The notes beneath the pieces are model-generated. The model searched no databases. It worked only from the letters and a program-made list of their open reading frames with translations, and was not told the origin of the DNA. This document shows positions 12,237 through 23,600 of a stretch of DNA of 64,000 nucleotides, in pieces (position 1 is the stretch's first letter; each line of letters begins with the position of its first letter). A program made the translations under genes and the position numbers. Source of the DNA: Liolophura sinensis (lineage: Eukaryota > Mollusca > Polyplacophora > Chitonida > Chitonidae); the NCBI RefSeq assembly GCF_032854445.1, contig NC_088305.1, forward strand, positions 8,231,717-8,295,716. Direction: 5' to 3'.

Positions 12237-12285
12237 AACCTCAAATGTCTTCCTGAGGAGAGGAAGAGTTTAGTGCCAAAACTCG

Positions 12286-12365
12286 CTTAAAAAGTTTTTT
12301 ATTTCAGAGAAGGAGGAAACTGGAGTACCCCGTGGTAAATCACCGACCTATGGCAAGTTTCTGAC
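12286..12365 (-). repeat. Dispersed repeat family D fragment
   Basis: Shares GGAAACTGGAGT and AATCACCGACC..GGCAA blocks with pieces near 14.8, 19.7, 27.8 and 46.0 kb. Confidence 0.5.
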
Positions 12366-12369
12366 GTAG

Positions 12370-14590
12370 TTGTTTTCCTTTTTTCAAACCGCTTGGTAAG
12401 GATATAAACCAAATTTCAATCTGGACTACTTTAACCGGAATTCCGGTGACGTGTCAGTCGTACCCTACACTCTTCAGTCTATAATGAAAAAGGCAAAACA
12501 AGGTTGCCATGACGTAACAGCGGAACAAGGTTTTCAATTGGTGAAAATCACAAACTTAGTGTCCTTTTGATTTTCTCGATGTGTTTGTTGTTGGCGATTT
12601 TGAAAAGTACGCTTTTTTGCACTTTGGGTGGGGTACGTTATAAATGAATATATACGTTTGGCCTAACGTTGCATTTTAAGTTAAGTATCGAATGAGCCGA
12701 CAGGGCCGTTATAGCATTCTCTATTCAGAAACCTTTTACAGTGAAACCGCGAGTTTAAACCCAGCTTTCCTTTGTGGCTGCATTCATTTGGAGATTTGTG
12801 CGATGCGTGACGAGGCCTTGGTTTCATTGATGTGCCTGGATGGTTTTTCTGGCTAGGGATCCTAACCCATTTCATTGGAATGAGGGGTGAGAATGGTGCA
12901 AAGTAAGAAGAAAATGCATCTGTAAAAAAATCACAATTCTGATATTAAGTTGTAAACGGCAGTAAAGGAAACCAGCGAACTGAAATGGAAGGTATCTTAC
13001 AGAAAATACCAAAATTCTTCAATATGACGTTAAACGAAACGCTAAAATTCGTGAATATGGCGTAAACAACAAATAAAAAAAAATGCTTTCATAATATAAC
13101 AGGGGAGTTTTGTTATTTTTTGTCGTTAATGGTAAAAACAGTTTCTTGAGATCGTGAAAAAATGTTAGGCCACCATGGTTAACATTAATTTACCGATCAC
13201 CAGCCTCACCATGTTCCGAAGGCACAAAGGACACCTCCCCTTTTCTTTAGAAATTCTTAAACTGAAAAACGTTCTGCTTCTCAGTATTCACCATCTTTTG
13301 TCTACTCTAAACTACTCCATGAGAAATTTTGTTCTAACCCCCATTTTACAGCTGCCTAACATTTTTGACTGGTCACAGGATACAGTAGAACTTTGTTACC
13401 TTTAGCTATAAAAGAGTTCAAACTCGTATTTCCGCATTCGTTTCAATTTCCGTTTATGTGACATACACACTTATCTTCCCCTGCGAGTAACCATTTATGA
13501 GTAACGCGTGGAAAAGTCGACAACTAGTCGGTTGTTTACTCCGTGCAATCCGGTGTTCGAAACCTACAAATCTGTGTAAGTAAATAGTAAAAATGTAGGG
13601 CACTAACCAATCAATAAATTCATCGCAGCTAGGCATAATATAAAATTTGTTAATTTTCCATAGAGGATCACTAATATTTGATGACACCCTCATTTATGTT
13701 ATGGTATGTTAACCACATACGTCTTCGCGGTTTATTCATATTGCCGTCAAAATTTCCCATAGCAATATGCAAAGGCTTTTAGATGTACGTTAATTTCACA
13801 TGTCACAAGTACACATGAAAGGAATAACGCGTAGCTGCCTTAAGTCAGAATAGTCGTTTGCAGAAATGCATGTCATTTCTCACCTTTTCGTACCATCAAG
13901 AAAATGCCGTCTATGAGTTATTAAATATTTTCTTTCATCCGCATACTTTGTCGCGGGATTGAGTCCTGTCGTTCCTTCATGTATCTGACACAACAGAATA
14001 TCAAGTTATCTTGTCCTTTGCTTCAGAGGAAGCCGTAGTTACACGGGAGTGTACCGTTACTTCTCTTCCGACACCTGTCTAATATTTTTAGCATCAGTAT
14101 TTTAATGAAACAGATGAAATGCGTTTTACTATTTGTAGAGAGCTAAAGTAAAGATTAGCGTGTTCAACATGCCAGCATTTAGATAAGACAGCTTGGGCTT
14201 AAGTGCGAGTCTAAAGGTCAATCGAGGTAAAATGGCGAAAGCTGCCCAGGTTTGCCCGTGGTATACGTCCTAAAGGATCACAACTTCCCCTATACATTCA
14301 AATTCCTGCGCGATGTCAGAAAAAAGCTGATCTTCGACGAAATGTGGGATATAATAAGAGTTTCTCTTGATATTTTCTCTCCTTTTAGACTGAACCTGTT
14401 GTTCCCCGGATGTGGCATATCAATGTAGTGCACACAGCAGTGAATCAACTGAATTATTTTATGAGTTTAGAGTAAAAAAAATGGGGGGAGGGAACTTTGT
14501 GTCCGAGAAGCTAGCGTGTTAGCACAGTACAAGATTACTGAAACCTTCCAGCAATGTGGCCGCTATGAGTTTAATGTCTTGTCTCTCCGG
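12370..14590. other. Non-coding 5' flank, nothing recognised
   Basis: AT-rich, many stops in all frames, no splice-supported coding or clear repeat. Confidence 0.5.
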
Positions 14591-14592
14591 TT

Positions 14593-14744
14593 ATACTTGG
14601 GAAGGCCTGCCAGCAATATGTGGATGGCTTTTGGCATCCCGCGGGCTCTGCTCGTGTTTCCTCCCGCAATAATGGTTGTCGCCGTGGTACGAATGAAATA
14701 TTCTTGAATAAAACACCAAATAAATAAATAAATAAATAAATAAA
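14593..14744 (+). mobile_element. SINE family A, 5'-truncated
   Basis: From GGGAAGGCCTGCCAGCAAT to an AAAT tail. Confidence 0.8.
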
Positions 14745-14784
14745 ATTGCATCTGATCAGGCTTTGGAGCACTACTGTGGCTTCC

Positions 14785-14945
14785 ATTAGTTAGCTTGTTT
14801 ATTGAACGCCATGCTCAAGAATATTTTACTTATGCAATAGTGGCCATATTCGTGAGTAGAGGAAAAAAAGAGTGCGCTAAGCAAATCACCGACATTTTGC
14901 AAATTTTCCACGTGTCACTTACAAATTTGCATAGCAGACTTGACA
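14785..14945 (-). repeat. Dispersed repeat family D
   Basis: A SINE-like left end (CGCCATGCTCAAGAATATTT) continuing into AATCACCGACATTTTGC and CCACGTGTCACTTACA; a second such element lies at 19.7 kb. Confidence 0.55.
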
Positions 14946-14969
14946 GGTGTAGATAAATGGGAACGAATT

Positions 14970-15020
14970 TATTTGTTTGATTGTAGATGATTTACGTCGT
15001 TCTCAAGAATATTTCACTTG
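14970..15020 (-). mobile_element. SINE family A tail fragment
   Basis: Only the tail-side block with CGTTCTCAAGAATATTTCAC remains. Confidence 0.55.
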
Positions 15021-16150
15021 TGTTTCTTCTTAACTTAACAGCAAAAAAAATGTGTACAAAGTCAAATAATTCATAAACGGTTTAATAACTGAAACATTCT
15101 TGAATGCTAATTAAAGATTTAACAGTTTATTTTAATTTGTCTCAGTGCAAGTTTTTGTATTACACATGGAAAGCAATAGATGTACAGTTCACGCGCAGTT
15201 ACTATTCTGATTTGGCTACGGTTCATTTTAATAAATGAAGCGTTAGTAATTTGGTCTACAACATCGCCCTCACACTAACTTTAGTAACTTTAGTCAGACG
15301 CATACGGCGCACAGGGTTTAGCATCGTGATGTAATACGCCGGAAATATGCACACGTATCACTAACGGGCGCTGCGGTTTCTCGCGAGATTACAAACGGAT
15401 ATGACTTGATTATGTGTGATTAACAGTCAAAATTATCTCTGTTGATTGGAGTGTGTAAAGGGCAGAACGCTCAGGGAGAAGAGTGCAAGTGATCAAGTCA
15501 GAGGCTGAAGACATCAGTTCGTGGCACCGACTGCCGAAATACGTTTTTCTTTTTCTTTCAGTTTTTTATTAAAGATTTTTTTCTTCTTGTATTAGTCCAT
15601 ACGCCCTGTTATAAATCCCATTCGGTAATAAACGATCATCCCGTTAAGGGATGTATAGCCGTTTGTATAAGATCTTAGCACGTTTGACTTCATCAAGCAG
15701 TCGTTGACGGTCCCCATAAACGTGTTGTTGGAGCGTCACACCTCACTCCGGCTTCTCGCCGACGGATGGGGCTTCTACGCTCGGCTCGGTGACGCTCTCC
15801 GCCCGGCACAGCCAACACAAAATCCGCTTAGAGCTCTGGGCTAATATCCTCAGCAAGTTACGACCAACAATTATAACACTGGCCCAGGACATGTCTTGTA
15901 CTGTTCCGGGCGAGCTATTAAACATACATCATCTTGAAGAACAGCGTCATCGAGTTCAAATGCACACATTCATTAGAATGTGTACACTGTGTGTTCATGC
16001 ATTAGAATGTGTACATGCAGCAATATCGTGAGGACATTTTAGGCATGTCTCCATTTGTGTTTCGCCTGGATTGTATATTATAACTTAACATTCAAAATGA
16101 TGTTCTATTTGTGCTTCTTATACCCGAGTATAATGCTGAAACTCCCCTAT
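15021..16150. other. Non-coding, one GC-richer patch at 15.7-15.9 kb
   Basis: The patch is open in two opposite frames, but neither has recognised motifs or convincing splice sites. Otherwise nothing seen. Confidence 0.5.
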
Positions 16151-16336
16151 ACTTATTTATCGATTTATTTATCTAAATGGTGTTTTACGCTGTATTCAAT
16201 AATATTTCACTCATACGACGGCGATCAGCACCGTGGTGGGCGAATACCAGACAGAGAACGGGGTAATCCGCGACCATCCCTACCATTGATGGCAGACCCT
16301 TCCATGAACGACCGGAAGAGAGGAACTCACATTCAA
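16151..16336 (-). mobile_element. SINE family A, head missing
   Basis: Tail, GTGTTTTACGCTGTATTCAA, ACGACGGCGATCAGC and GACCGGAAGAGAGGAA blocks. Confidence 0.75.
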
Positions 16337-16399
16337 CAACATTTATTACTGTAAGATAGCATCGTCGGTCTAGCGGACTGTAAGAAAACGAAGTTGGCA

Positions 16400-17285
16400 G
16401 CACTTTAATCGCAGTTAACTACAGTGTAAACAAAGGCAAACATCAGCCGTGTTAAAACAAACACAAGCCTTATTATCAGGTTAACTTCGAACGTATGGCA
16501 AATATTGACTGCATTACAACAGTGAAAGTTTGCCAACAAATTCAGACGTGAAACGCTTTAAGCATTCAGTGTATTTTGTCACTTGCACACCGCTGTGAAC
16601 ATGTGAAAGAAGAGGCATGTGCAAGTATTTCGTCTGTTATGAGGCAGGCGAACAAGAACTTCTTTGATGTGAGACATTTTGTGAACAGTGTCAGGTCAGA
16701 TCGACCCAGCTCTATGACCGCAATGAAGTGTACGACAGTCATTGGTGGAAATGTTTAATAAGCGAACGACATGGTTCGTAGTCTCAACAAAGCAGGAAGA
16801 GTATAGTTTTACAAATCAGGGCTTCATCGTGTATGAATAGTGTAATGTTTATTAAATAATGAACTTGCAAAAGTAAAAAAAAAAACATTCTTGAGGATTT
16901 TCTTACAGTTTCATAAAAGTTCTTAATTGTGAAAATAGATTTACTCTTTAGCCTATTAAAATACTAAAATTATCACTGTAAAGCAAAATAATAAGGAAAC
17001 TTTATATAGACCCAACTATCACAAAATTGCGACAATGTAGTACTTGATCTGCAGAATGGAAAATGTTTTCCCTCAGTTTTCTTAAGTTCAAAAATACATT
17101 TTTAATCGTGATACATTTTACGTTTTCCAGTATTTCATTTTTTCTTCAAAAGAAATCAAATATAGGGCTTCATTGTTCCATTCCGATAAACGTTGGCCTT
17201 GTCGAAGCTCACAAAGAATAAACTGCACACAAAGCGAAGTGTCAAGATCCCAATTTAGACTGTTACCAGAAAAATATATAGACAT
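16400..17285. other. AT-rich non-coding, nothing recognised
   Basis: No repeat family or coding signal identified between the SINE and the LINE remnant. Confidence 0.5.
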
Positions 17286-17289
17286 GTAG

Positions 17290-19360
17290 ATATGCTTTGT
17301 TTGCATAAAAATCTCATTAAACCATCAAGTTATGCGAGAAGTATATCTCAGTTATGTTTGTACGTAAAACCGAAACCACCTGTCCCTACTTTAATCGTTA
17401 ACGATAAAAATGTATCAAGTGATACTGAGAAAGCTAATGAGTTCGTGAAATTTTTTGCAAGCCATTCAACTCTTCCGTCAGTAATACCAGCTTTACCTCC
17501 ATTCACCTATTATGCTTTTGCACGCCTTAATTGTATACAAACAGGTGAAAGAGAAGTGACTGATTTTCTGTAAAACTAAATATTAGGAAAGTTTCTGGTG
17601 CTGATGGAATTAATAATTTCATGCTCAAAAATACAGCGGAAAATATAGCACCTTACCTTACCTCACTAAGCTTAATTTCTCACTTCAGTTAGGAGTCTTT
17701 CCATCAGCTTGGTAACTGTCTAGAGTATGCCCTGTCTTTAAAAAGAGAGACAGACATGATATGTCAAGTTACAGACCAGTTTCTCTCCGGATCTCTCTCT
17801 CTAAAATCCTAGAAAAAGTAGTATATAAGCACTTGTATGAATATTGTAGTAACCATAACCTTCTAACATCGAATAGTTCTGTATTTAAACATGGCAACTC
17901 GACAATGTCAGTTAACTAAATTTGTACACGATGTATACAGAAGTCTGGATAACGGTAATGATACGTGTTTCGTTTTCTTAGATGTAAGCAAGTCTGGCAT
18001 AAGGGTCTTTTGTTTAAATTGAGACAGTTGGATGTTGGGGACCCATTACTACCATGAATTAAGAATTATTTATCTGATAGAAAAATTAAGTTTGTTTAAA
18101 CGGAGCAGATTCAGACATATATTCTATTCAAAGTGGAGTTCCACAAGTCTCCGTTCTATGACCGCTTCTTTTCCTAATTTTTGTAAATGACATAAATGTG
18201 AACATTGAATGTAATATCAATATTTTTGCTGATGATACATCTTTGTCCGAAGAGATGACTGAATTTATTACATGTGAAAATAAAATAAATGGAGATCTAG
18301 GTCGCTTTTCACAATGGGCGAAATAGTACCACAGAAAACTGTATACTTACTTGTTTCCTTAGAAAAGAACCCGATGTACCCAAAACTGTATTTAGATGGT
18401 ACTGAAGTGAAGAGCGTCCAGTACCATAAACACCTTGGTATCATTCTACAGCACGATGGTGAATTGGACGAACATATAAGATCACTCGTAAATAAATGTA
18501 ATAAGAAATTAGGTATTATAAATAGAGTGAAGATGATATTAACAAGGAAGTGTTTAATAACTTTAAACAATAGCCTCATTAGATCTACAATAGAGTATGG
18601 CGACATATTATATGATAACTGTAGTATTGCGCTTTCCCAAAACTGGAAAATCTTCAACGGTGAGCGGCTTTGCTTTGTACAAGTGGAACGTGTCGTACAT
18701 CAGATAAAGCTCTGCTAAGTGAACTCATTTGGACACCACTATATGTTCCGCATAGACAACATAGGATTCTGCTATTTTTTAAAGTTGTAAATGGACTTTC
18801 CCCGCCTTACCTACAGCCCCTTTTATCAAGACGATCAACATATATATGTATAATACATATGACTTAAGGTATAGTGAAAATTTACGCATATTTAGATGCC
18901 GCCTCAGTATATATAAATCTTCTTTCTTCCCGAACACAACTGAGGGCTGGAATAATTTACCTAAACATATTCGCCTTTCTTCCATGAAAGAACTTCAAAA
19001 ATTTCTATCTCTACCAATTATTACTACATCTGGTGATTTTATATCGTTATATAATGACTTTAGCAACTTTTCATCTGTCCAGCACTGCAGAATGAGAATG
19101 GGACTCGGCGCTCTTCGGGCAAACCTTTTTAGGTATAATATTATCGAAGATACAACTTGTCATTACTGTACTGATACATGTGAAGATACCTTTCATTATT
19201 TTTTTATTTGCTCTCAATTTGCCATCCATAGGAAGCACATGCTACATACTCTCACACAAATTATTTCACCCGGTGTAAATTATTCTGTTTTCATTCCACA
19301 ATGTTCACGATATATATGTAATATACTTTTGTTTGGCTCTAAAGATCTAAAATAAGAAGA
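17290..19360 (+). mobile_element. Degraded non-LTR retrotransposon, RT region
   Basis: Decayed jockey/CR1-type LINE, readable only by switching frames. In order: pre-RT region (17.3-17.6 kb), SSYRPVSLRISLSKILEKVV (about 17,765), the active-site block FADDT (18225-18239), a thumb/connection segment (HKHLGIIL..DEHIRSLV, 18.4 kb), WNNLPKHIRLSSMKELQKF (about 18,950), and a C-terminal Cys/His cluster CHYC..C..TFHYFFIC (about 19,170). Many stops and frameshifts show it is long dead. 5' end and tail not delimited. Confidence 0.85.
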
Positions 19361-19714
19361 AAAAAAACTTGTTTTTCAATGTGTGCTTAAATTTATCAAC
19401 GATTCAGAAAGGTTTTATGACCATGGTAATGGTAATAACGATGTTAACATTGTAAAAATTAATTAATTTATTTCAACTTATATCTGAAATATGTATTCCC
19501 ATATTTATTGAGGGACGGTCATGTAATAATGTGGAAACCTTACAGTTTTCGAGAAAGTAATCATTCTAGTAGGATCCTAGCCTGTTAACAATGTGCCCAT
19601 GACCAGCAAACGTTACTGCCAAAATGACTGTAGATATGAAAGTTATAAATACAGCTTCATAAATAATATATAATCCATATTCCATTGGCCTACCTACCTT
19701 AATCACTTCCTGCA

Positions 19715-19880
19715 TAATTTATTTATTTATATTATTTTTGTTGAACGTTATACTTGGGAGTTTTTTACTTATACAACTGCGTCCATTTTCATGGGTACAT
19801 GGAGGAATCTTGCTTTCTTACTGTGGAAATTTCCAGCGTGACACTTACAGATGTGTGCACTAAATTAGTGAAAACCCTGT
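19715..19880 (-). repeat. Dispersed repeat family D
   Basis: SINE-like left end (TTGAACGTTATACTTGGGAG) plus GTGGAAATTTCCAGCGTG; same architecture as the copy at 14.8 kb. Confidence 0.5.
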
Positions 19881-20057
19881 GGTGTTCAAAAAACCCCAAA
19901 GGTTATCCTTCACGTGACGAGTCAGGACTCTAGTGGGTGAGACTGTACAAACAATAATGTAATCTTTTTCAACCAATAAGATTTCTACAATTTTATTTCA
20001 GACACAGAACAATAAAATATGTGCGGTCACAGGGCAGGGAAATCAGTTATATACATT

Positions 20058-20142
20058 GTTTTATTTGTGTTTAACGTCGTACTCAAAAATATTTCCCATT
20101 ATAAAGGGAGAAAACCGGGCAGAGCCTGGGGGAAAACTCTAT
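20058..20142 (-). mobile_element. SINE family A remnant
   Basis: GTGTTTAACGTCGTACTCAA followed by a shortened GGGAGAAAACCGGGCAGAGC block; sits in the presumed SLC23 3' flank. Confidence 0.6.
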
Positions 20143-20354
20143 ACATTGTATTAACTGTTGGCTAAACTTTTAGCAGCGCCACGCATTCTGCCGGACATAA
20201 AACAGTGGTCCTAATGTTTGGAATAAGTTCAAAGGGAGTGAAAAACTAGTTTTGGCCCCAGGGCTCAGACGAAATTGTACACGAACTGACATAAAATCTC
20301 TAAAGAGGTAGGGCAAGGTTTTGTAGATTCATTTTGTTCGTCTTAAGGCAATTC

Positions 20355-20605
20355 CTAAACCACTTTTGAAACAGACCAATCTGCATCTTTATCATTTAAT
20401 TGCTCCCTGTGTTGTCTGTCTACGGTGGACTTGGGTGTACCGACTCCCGGACAGAAAGGGAGATAACGCGTGCACCGCCAGTTGTTTATATAACGCTGTA
20501 TACAGGGCAAATCGTAACAGCTGTATTTTATTCCGCTGTGTATGGCGTCAGATTCACCACTGAGAACCGCCCGCCATTTTGTCAACCCTCGTTCCTCAAG
20601 TGTAC
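20355..20605 (-). CDS. SLC23 terminal exon: cytosolic C-terminus and stop
   Basis: 251 nt including TAG; acceptor TTTTTGCAG. Starts with the conserved GTLEERGL and runs through a polar tail with CTRYLPFCP to the end VSKVV, resembling SVCT C-termini. A possible AATAAA lies about 290 nt downstream, inside a SINE remnant near 20062. Confidence 0.92.
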
Positions 20606-23600
20606 CTGCAAAAATATAGGAAACAATATTAGTAGCTATGAGGCGAGATAACCAGCTTACCCCGCGATTTCAGTACCGAAAGATTGCAGAAAGAACAACA
20701 AAGCAATGAGGGTGTTGTGGATGAGTCGGTGATTTTGGTGAAACATGACATGAAATTTATGTCAATCTCATGTAACTTCACGTGATTTTCCACTAACTTA
20801 GTATAACACAGCAATCAGATGGTGACAGATTCCACTAGGTAAAAAAAAAATAATTTCACATTACAATTTTTTTTAGAATTTAGTCAATTTCGTTTTGAAC
20901 TTTGTCAGGATAATCACAAACGGTTTCAAAACGTGAAAACCATTTGCTCCAGTGGCCGCATTTTCCAAAAACAAGAAAAAAAATGATCAAATGAAAAATG
21001 TGTCTGACAGTGGGGATTTTCGCCGGGGAATCCCAGATATTCTTTAGTATTCAATGTCGTTCCATATCTATTCAATTACCAATACATGCTAATGGTGTGT
21101 CATGTGTAGGACGGGTAAACACTCCACCAATACATGCTGACGGTGAGTCATGTGTGTGGCGGGTATACACTCCACCAATACATGCTGACGATGTGTCATG
21201 TGTAGGGCGGGTAAACACTCCACCAATACATGCTGACAGTGTGTCATGTGTAGGGCGGGTAAACACTCCACCAATACATGCTAACGATGTGTCATGTGTA
21301 GGGCGGGTAAACACTCCACCAATACATGCTGACAGTGTGTCATGTGTAGGACGGGTAAACACTCCACCAATACATGCTGACAGTGTGTCATGTGTAGGAC
21401 GGGTAAACACTCCACCAATACATGCTGACAGTGTGTCATGTGTAGGACGGGTAAACACTCCACCAATACATGCTGACGGTGTGTCATGTGTAGGGCGGGT
21501 AAACACTCCACCAATACATGCTGACAGTGTGTCATGTGTAGGACGGGTAAACACTCCACCAATACATGCTGACAGTGTGTCATGTGTAGGACGGGTAAAC
21601 ATTCCACCAATACATGCTGACGATGTGTCATGTGTAGGGCGGGTAAACACTCCACCAATACATGCTGACGGTGTGTCATGTGTAGGGCGGGTAAACACTC
21701 CACCAATACATGCTGACGATGTGTCATGTGTAGGGCGGGTAAACACTCCACCAATACATGCTGACGATGTGTCATGTGTGGGGCGGGTAAACACTCCACC
21801 AATACATGCTAATGATGTGTCATGTGTAGGGCGGGTAAACACTCCACCAATACATGCTGACGATGTGTCATGTGTGGGGCGGGTATACACTCCACTAATA
21901 CATGCTGATGGTGTGTCATGTGTAGGGCGGGTAAACACTCCACCAATACATGCTGACGATGTGTCATGTGTAGGGCGGGTAAACACTCCACCAATACATG
22001 CTGACGGTGTGTCATGTGTAGGGCGGGTAAACACTCCACCAATACATGCTGACGATGTGTCATGTGTAGGGCGGGTAAACACTCCACCAATACATGCTGA
22101 CATTGTGTCATGTGTAGGACGGGTAGACACTCCACCAATACATGCTGACGGTGTGTCATGTGTAGGGCGGGTATACACTCCACCAATACATGCTGATGGT
22201 GTGTCATGTGTAGGGCGGGTATACACTCTACCAATACGTGCTGACGGTGTGTCATGTGTAGGGCGGGTATACACTCCACCAATACATGCTGACAGTGTGC
22301 CATGTGTAGGACGGGTAAACACTCCACCAATACATGCTGACGGTGTGTCATGTGTAGGGCGGGTATACACTCCACCAATACATGCTGATGGTGTGTCATG
22401 TGTAGGGCGGGTATACACTCCACCAATACGTGCTGACGGTGTGTCATGTGTGGGGCGGGTATACACTCCACCAATACATGCTGACGATGTGTCAAGTGTA
22501 GGGCGGGTAAACACTCCGCCAATACATGCTGACAGTGTGTCATGTGTAGGACGGGTAAACACTCCACCAATACATGCTGACGATGTGTCATGTGTAGGAC
22601 GGGTAAACACTCCACCAATACATGCTGACAGTGTGTCATGTGTAGGACGGGTAAACACTCCACCAATACATGCTGACAGTGTGTCATGTGTAGGACGGGT
22701 AAACACTCCACCAATACATGCTGACGGTGTGTCATGTGTAGGGCGGGTAAACACTCCACCAATACATGCTGACAGTGTGTCATGTGTAGGGCGGGTAAAC
22801 ACTCCACCAATACATGCTGACAGTGTGTCATGTGTAGGACGGGTAAACACTCCACCAATACATGCTGACAGTGTGTCATGTGTAGGACGGGTAAACACTC
22901 CACCAATACATGCTGACAGTGTGTCATGTGTAGGACGGGTAAACACTCCACCAATACATGCTGACGGTGTGTCATGTGTAGGGCGGGTAAACACTCCACC
23001 AATACATGCTGACGATGTGTCATGTGTAGGGCGGGTAAACACTCCACCAATACATGCTGACGATGTGTCATGTGTGGGGCGGGTATACACTCCATCAATA
23101 CATGCTGATGGTGTGTCATGTGTAGGGCGGGTATACACTCCATCAATACATGCTGACGATGTGTCATGTGTAGGGCGGGTAACCACTCCACCAATACATG
23201 CTGACGGTGTGTCATGTGTAGGGCGGGTATATACTCCACCAATACATGCTGGCGATGTGTCATGTGTGTAACGGGTATACACTGCACCAATAGATGGTGA
23301 CGATGTGTCATGTGTGGGGCGGGTAAACACTCCACCAATATTTGCTGACGATGTGTCATGTGTGGGGCGGGTATACACTCCACCAAAACATGCTGACGAT
23401 GTGTCATGTGTGGGGCGGGTAAACACTCCACCAATATTTGCTGACGATGTGTCATGTGTGGGGCGGGTATACACTCCACCAAAACATGCTGACACTGTGT
23501 CATGTGTAGGGCGGGTATACACCCCACCAATACATGCTGACGGTGTGTCATGTGTGGGGCGGGTATACACTCCACCAATACATGCTGACGGTCTGTCATG

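Noticed and set aside
15743..15925. GC-richer frames on both strands
   Set aside because: No homology seen and no good splice sites.
20998..23271. 757-codon plus-strand open frame and still longer minus-strand frames over the 48-bp array
   Set aside because: Open frames on both strands follow from a stop-free unit divisible by three; no start context, composition or splice support, and it lies in an SLC23 intron.
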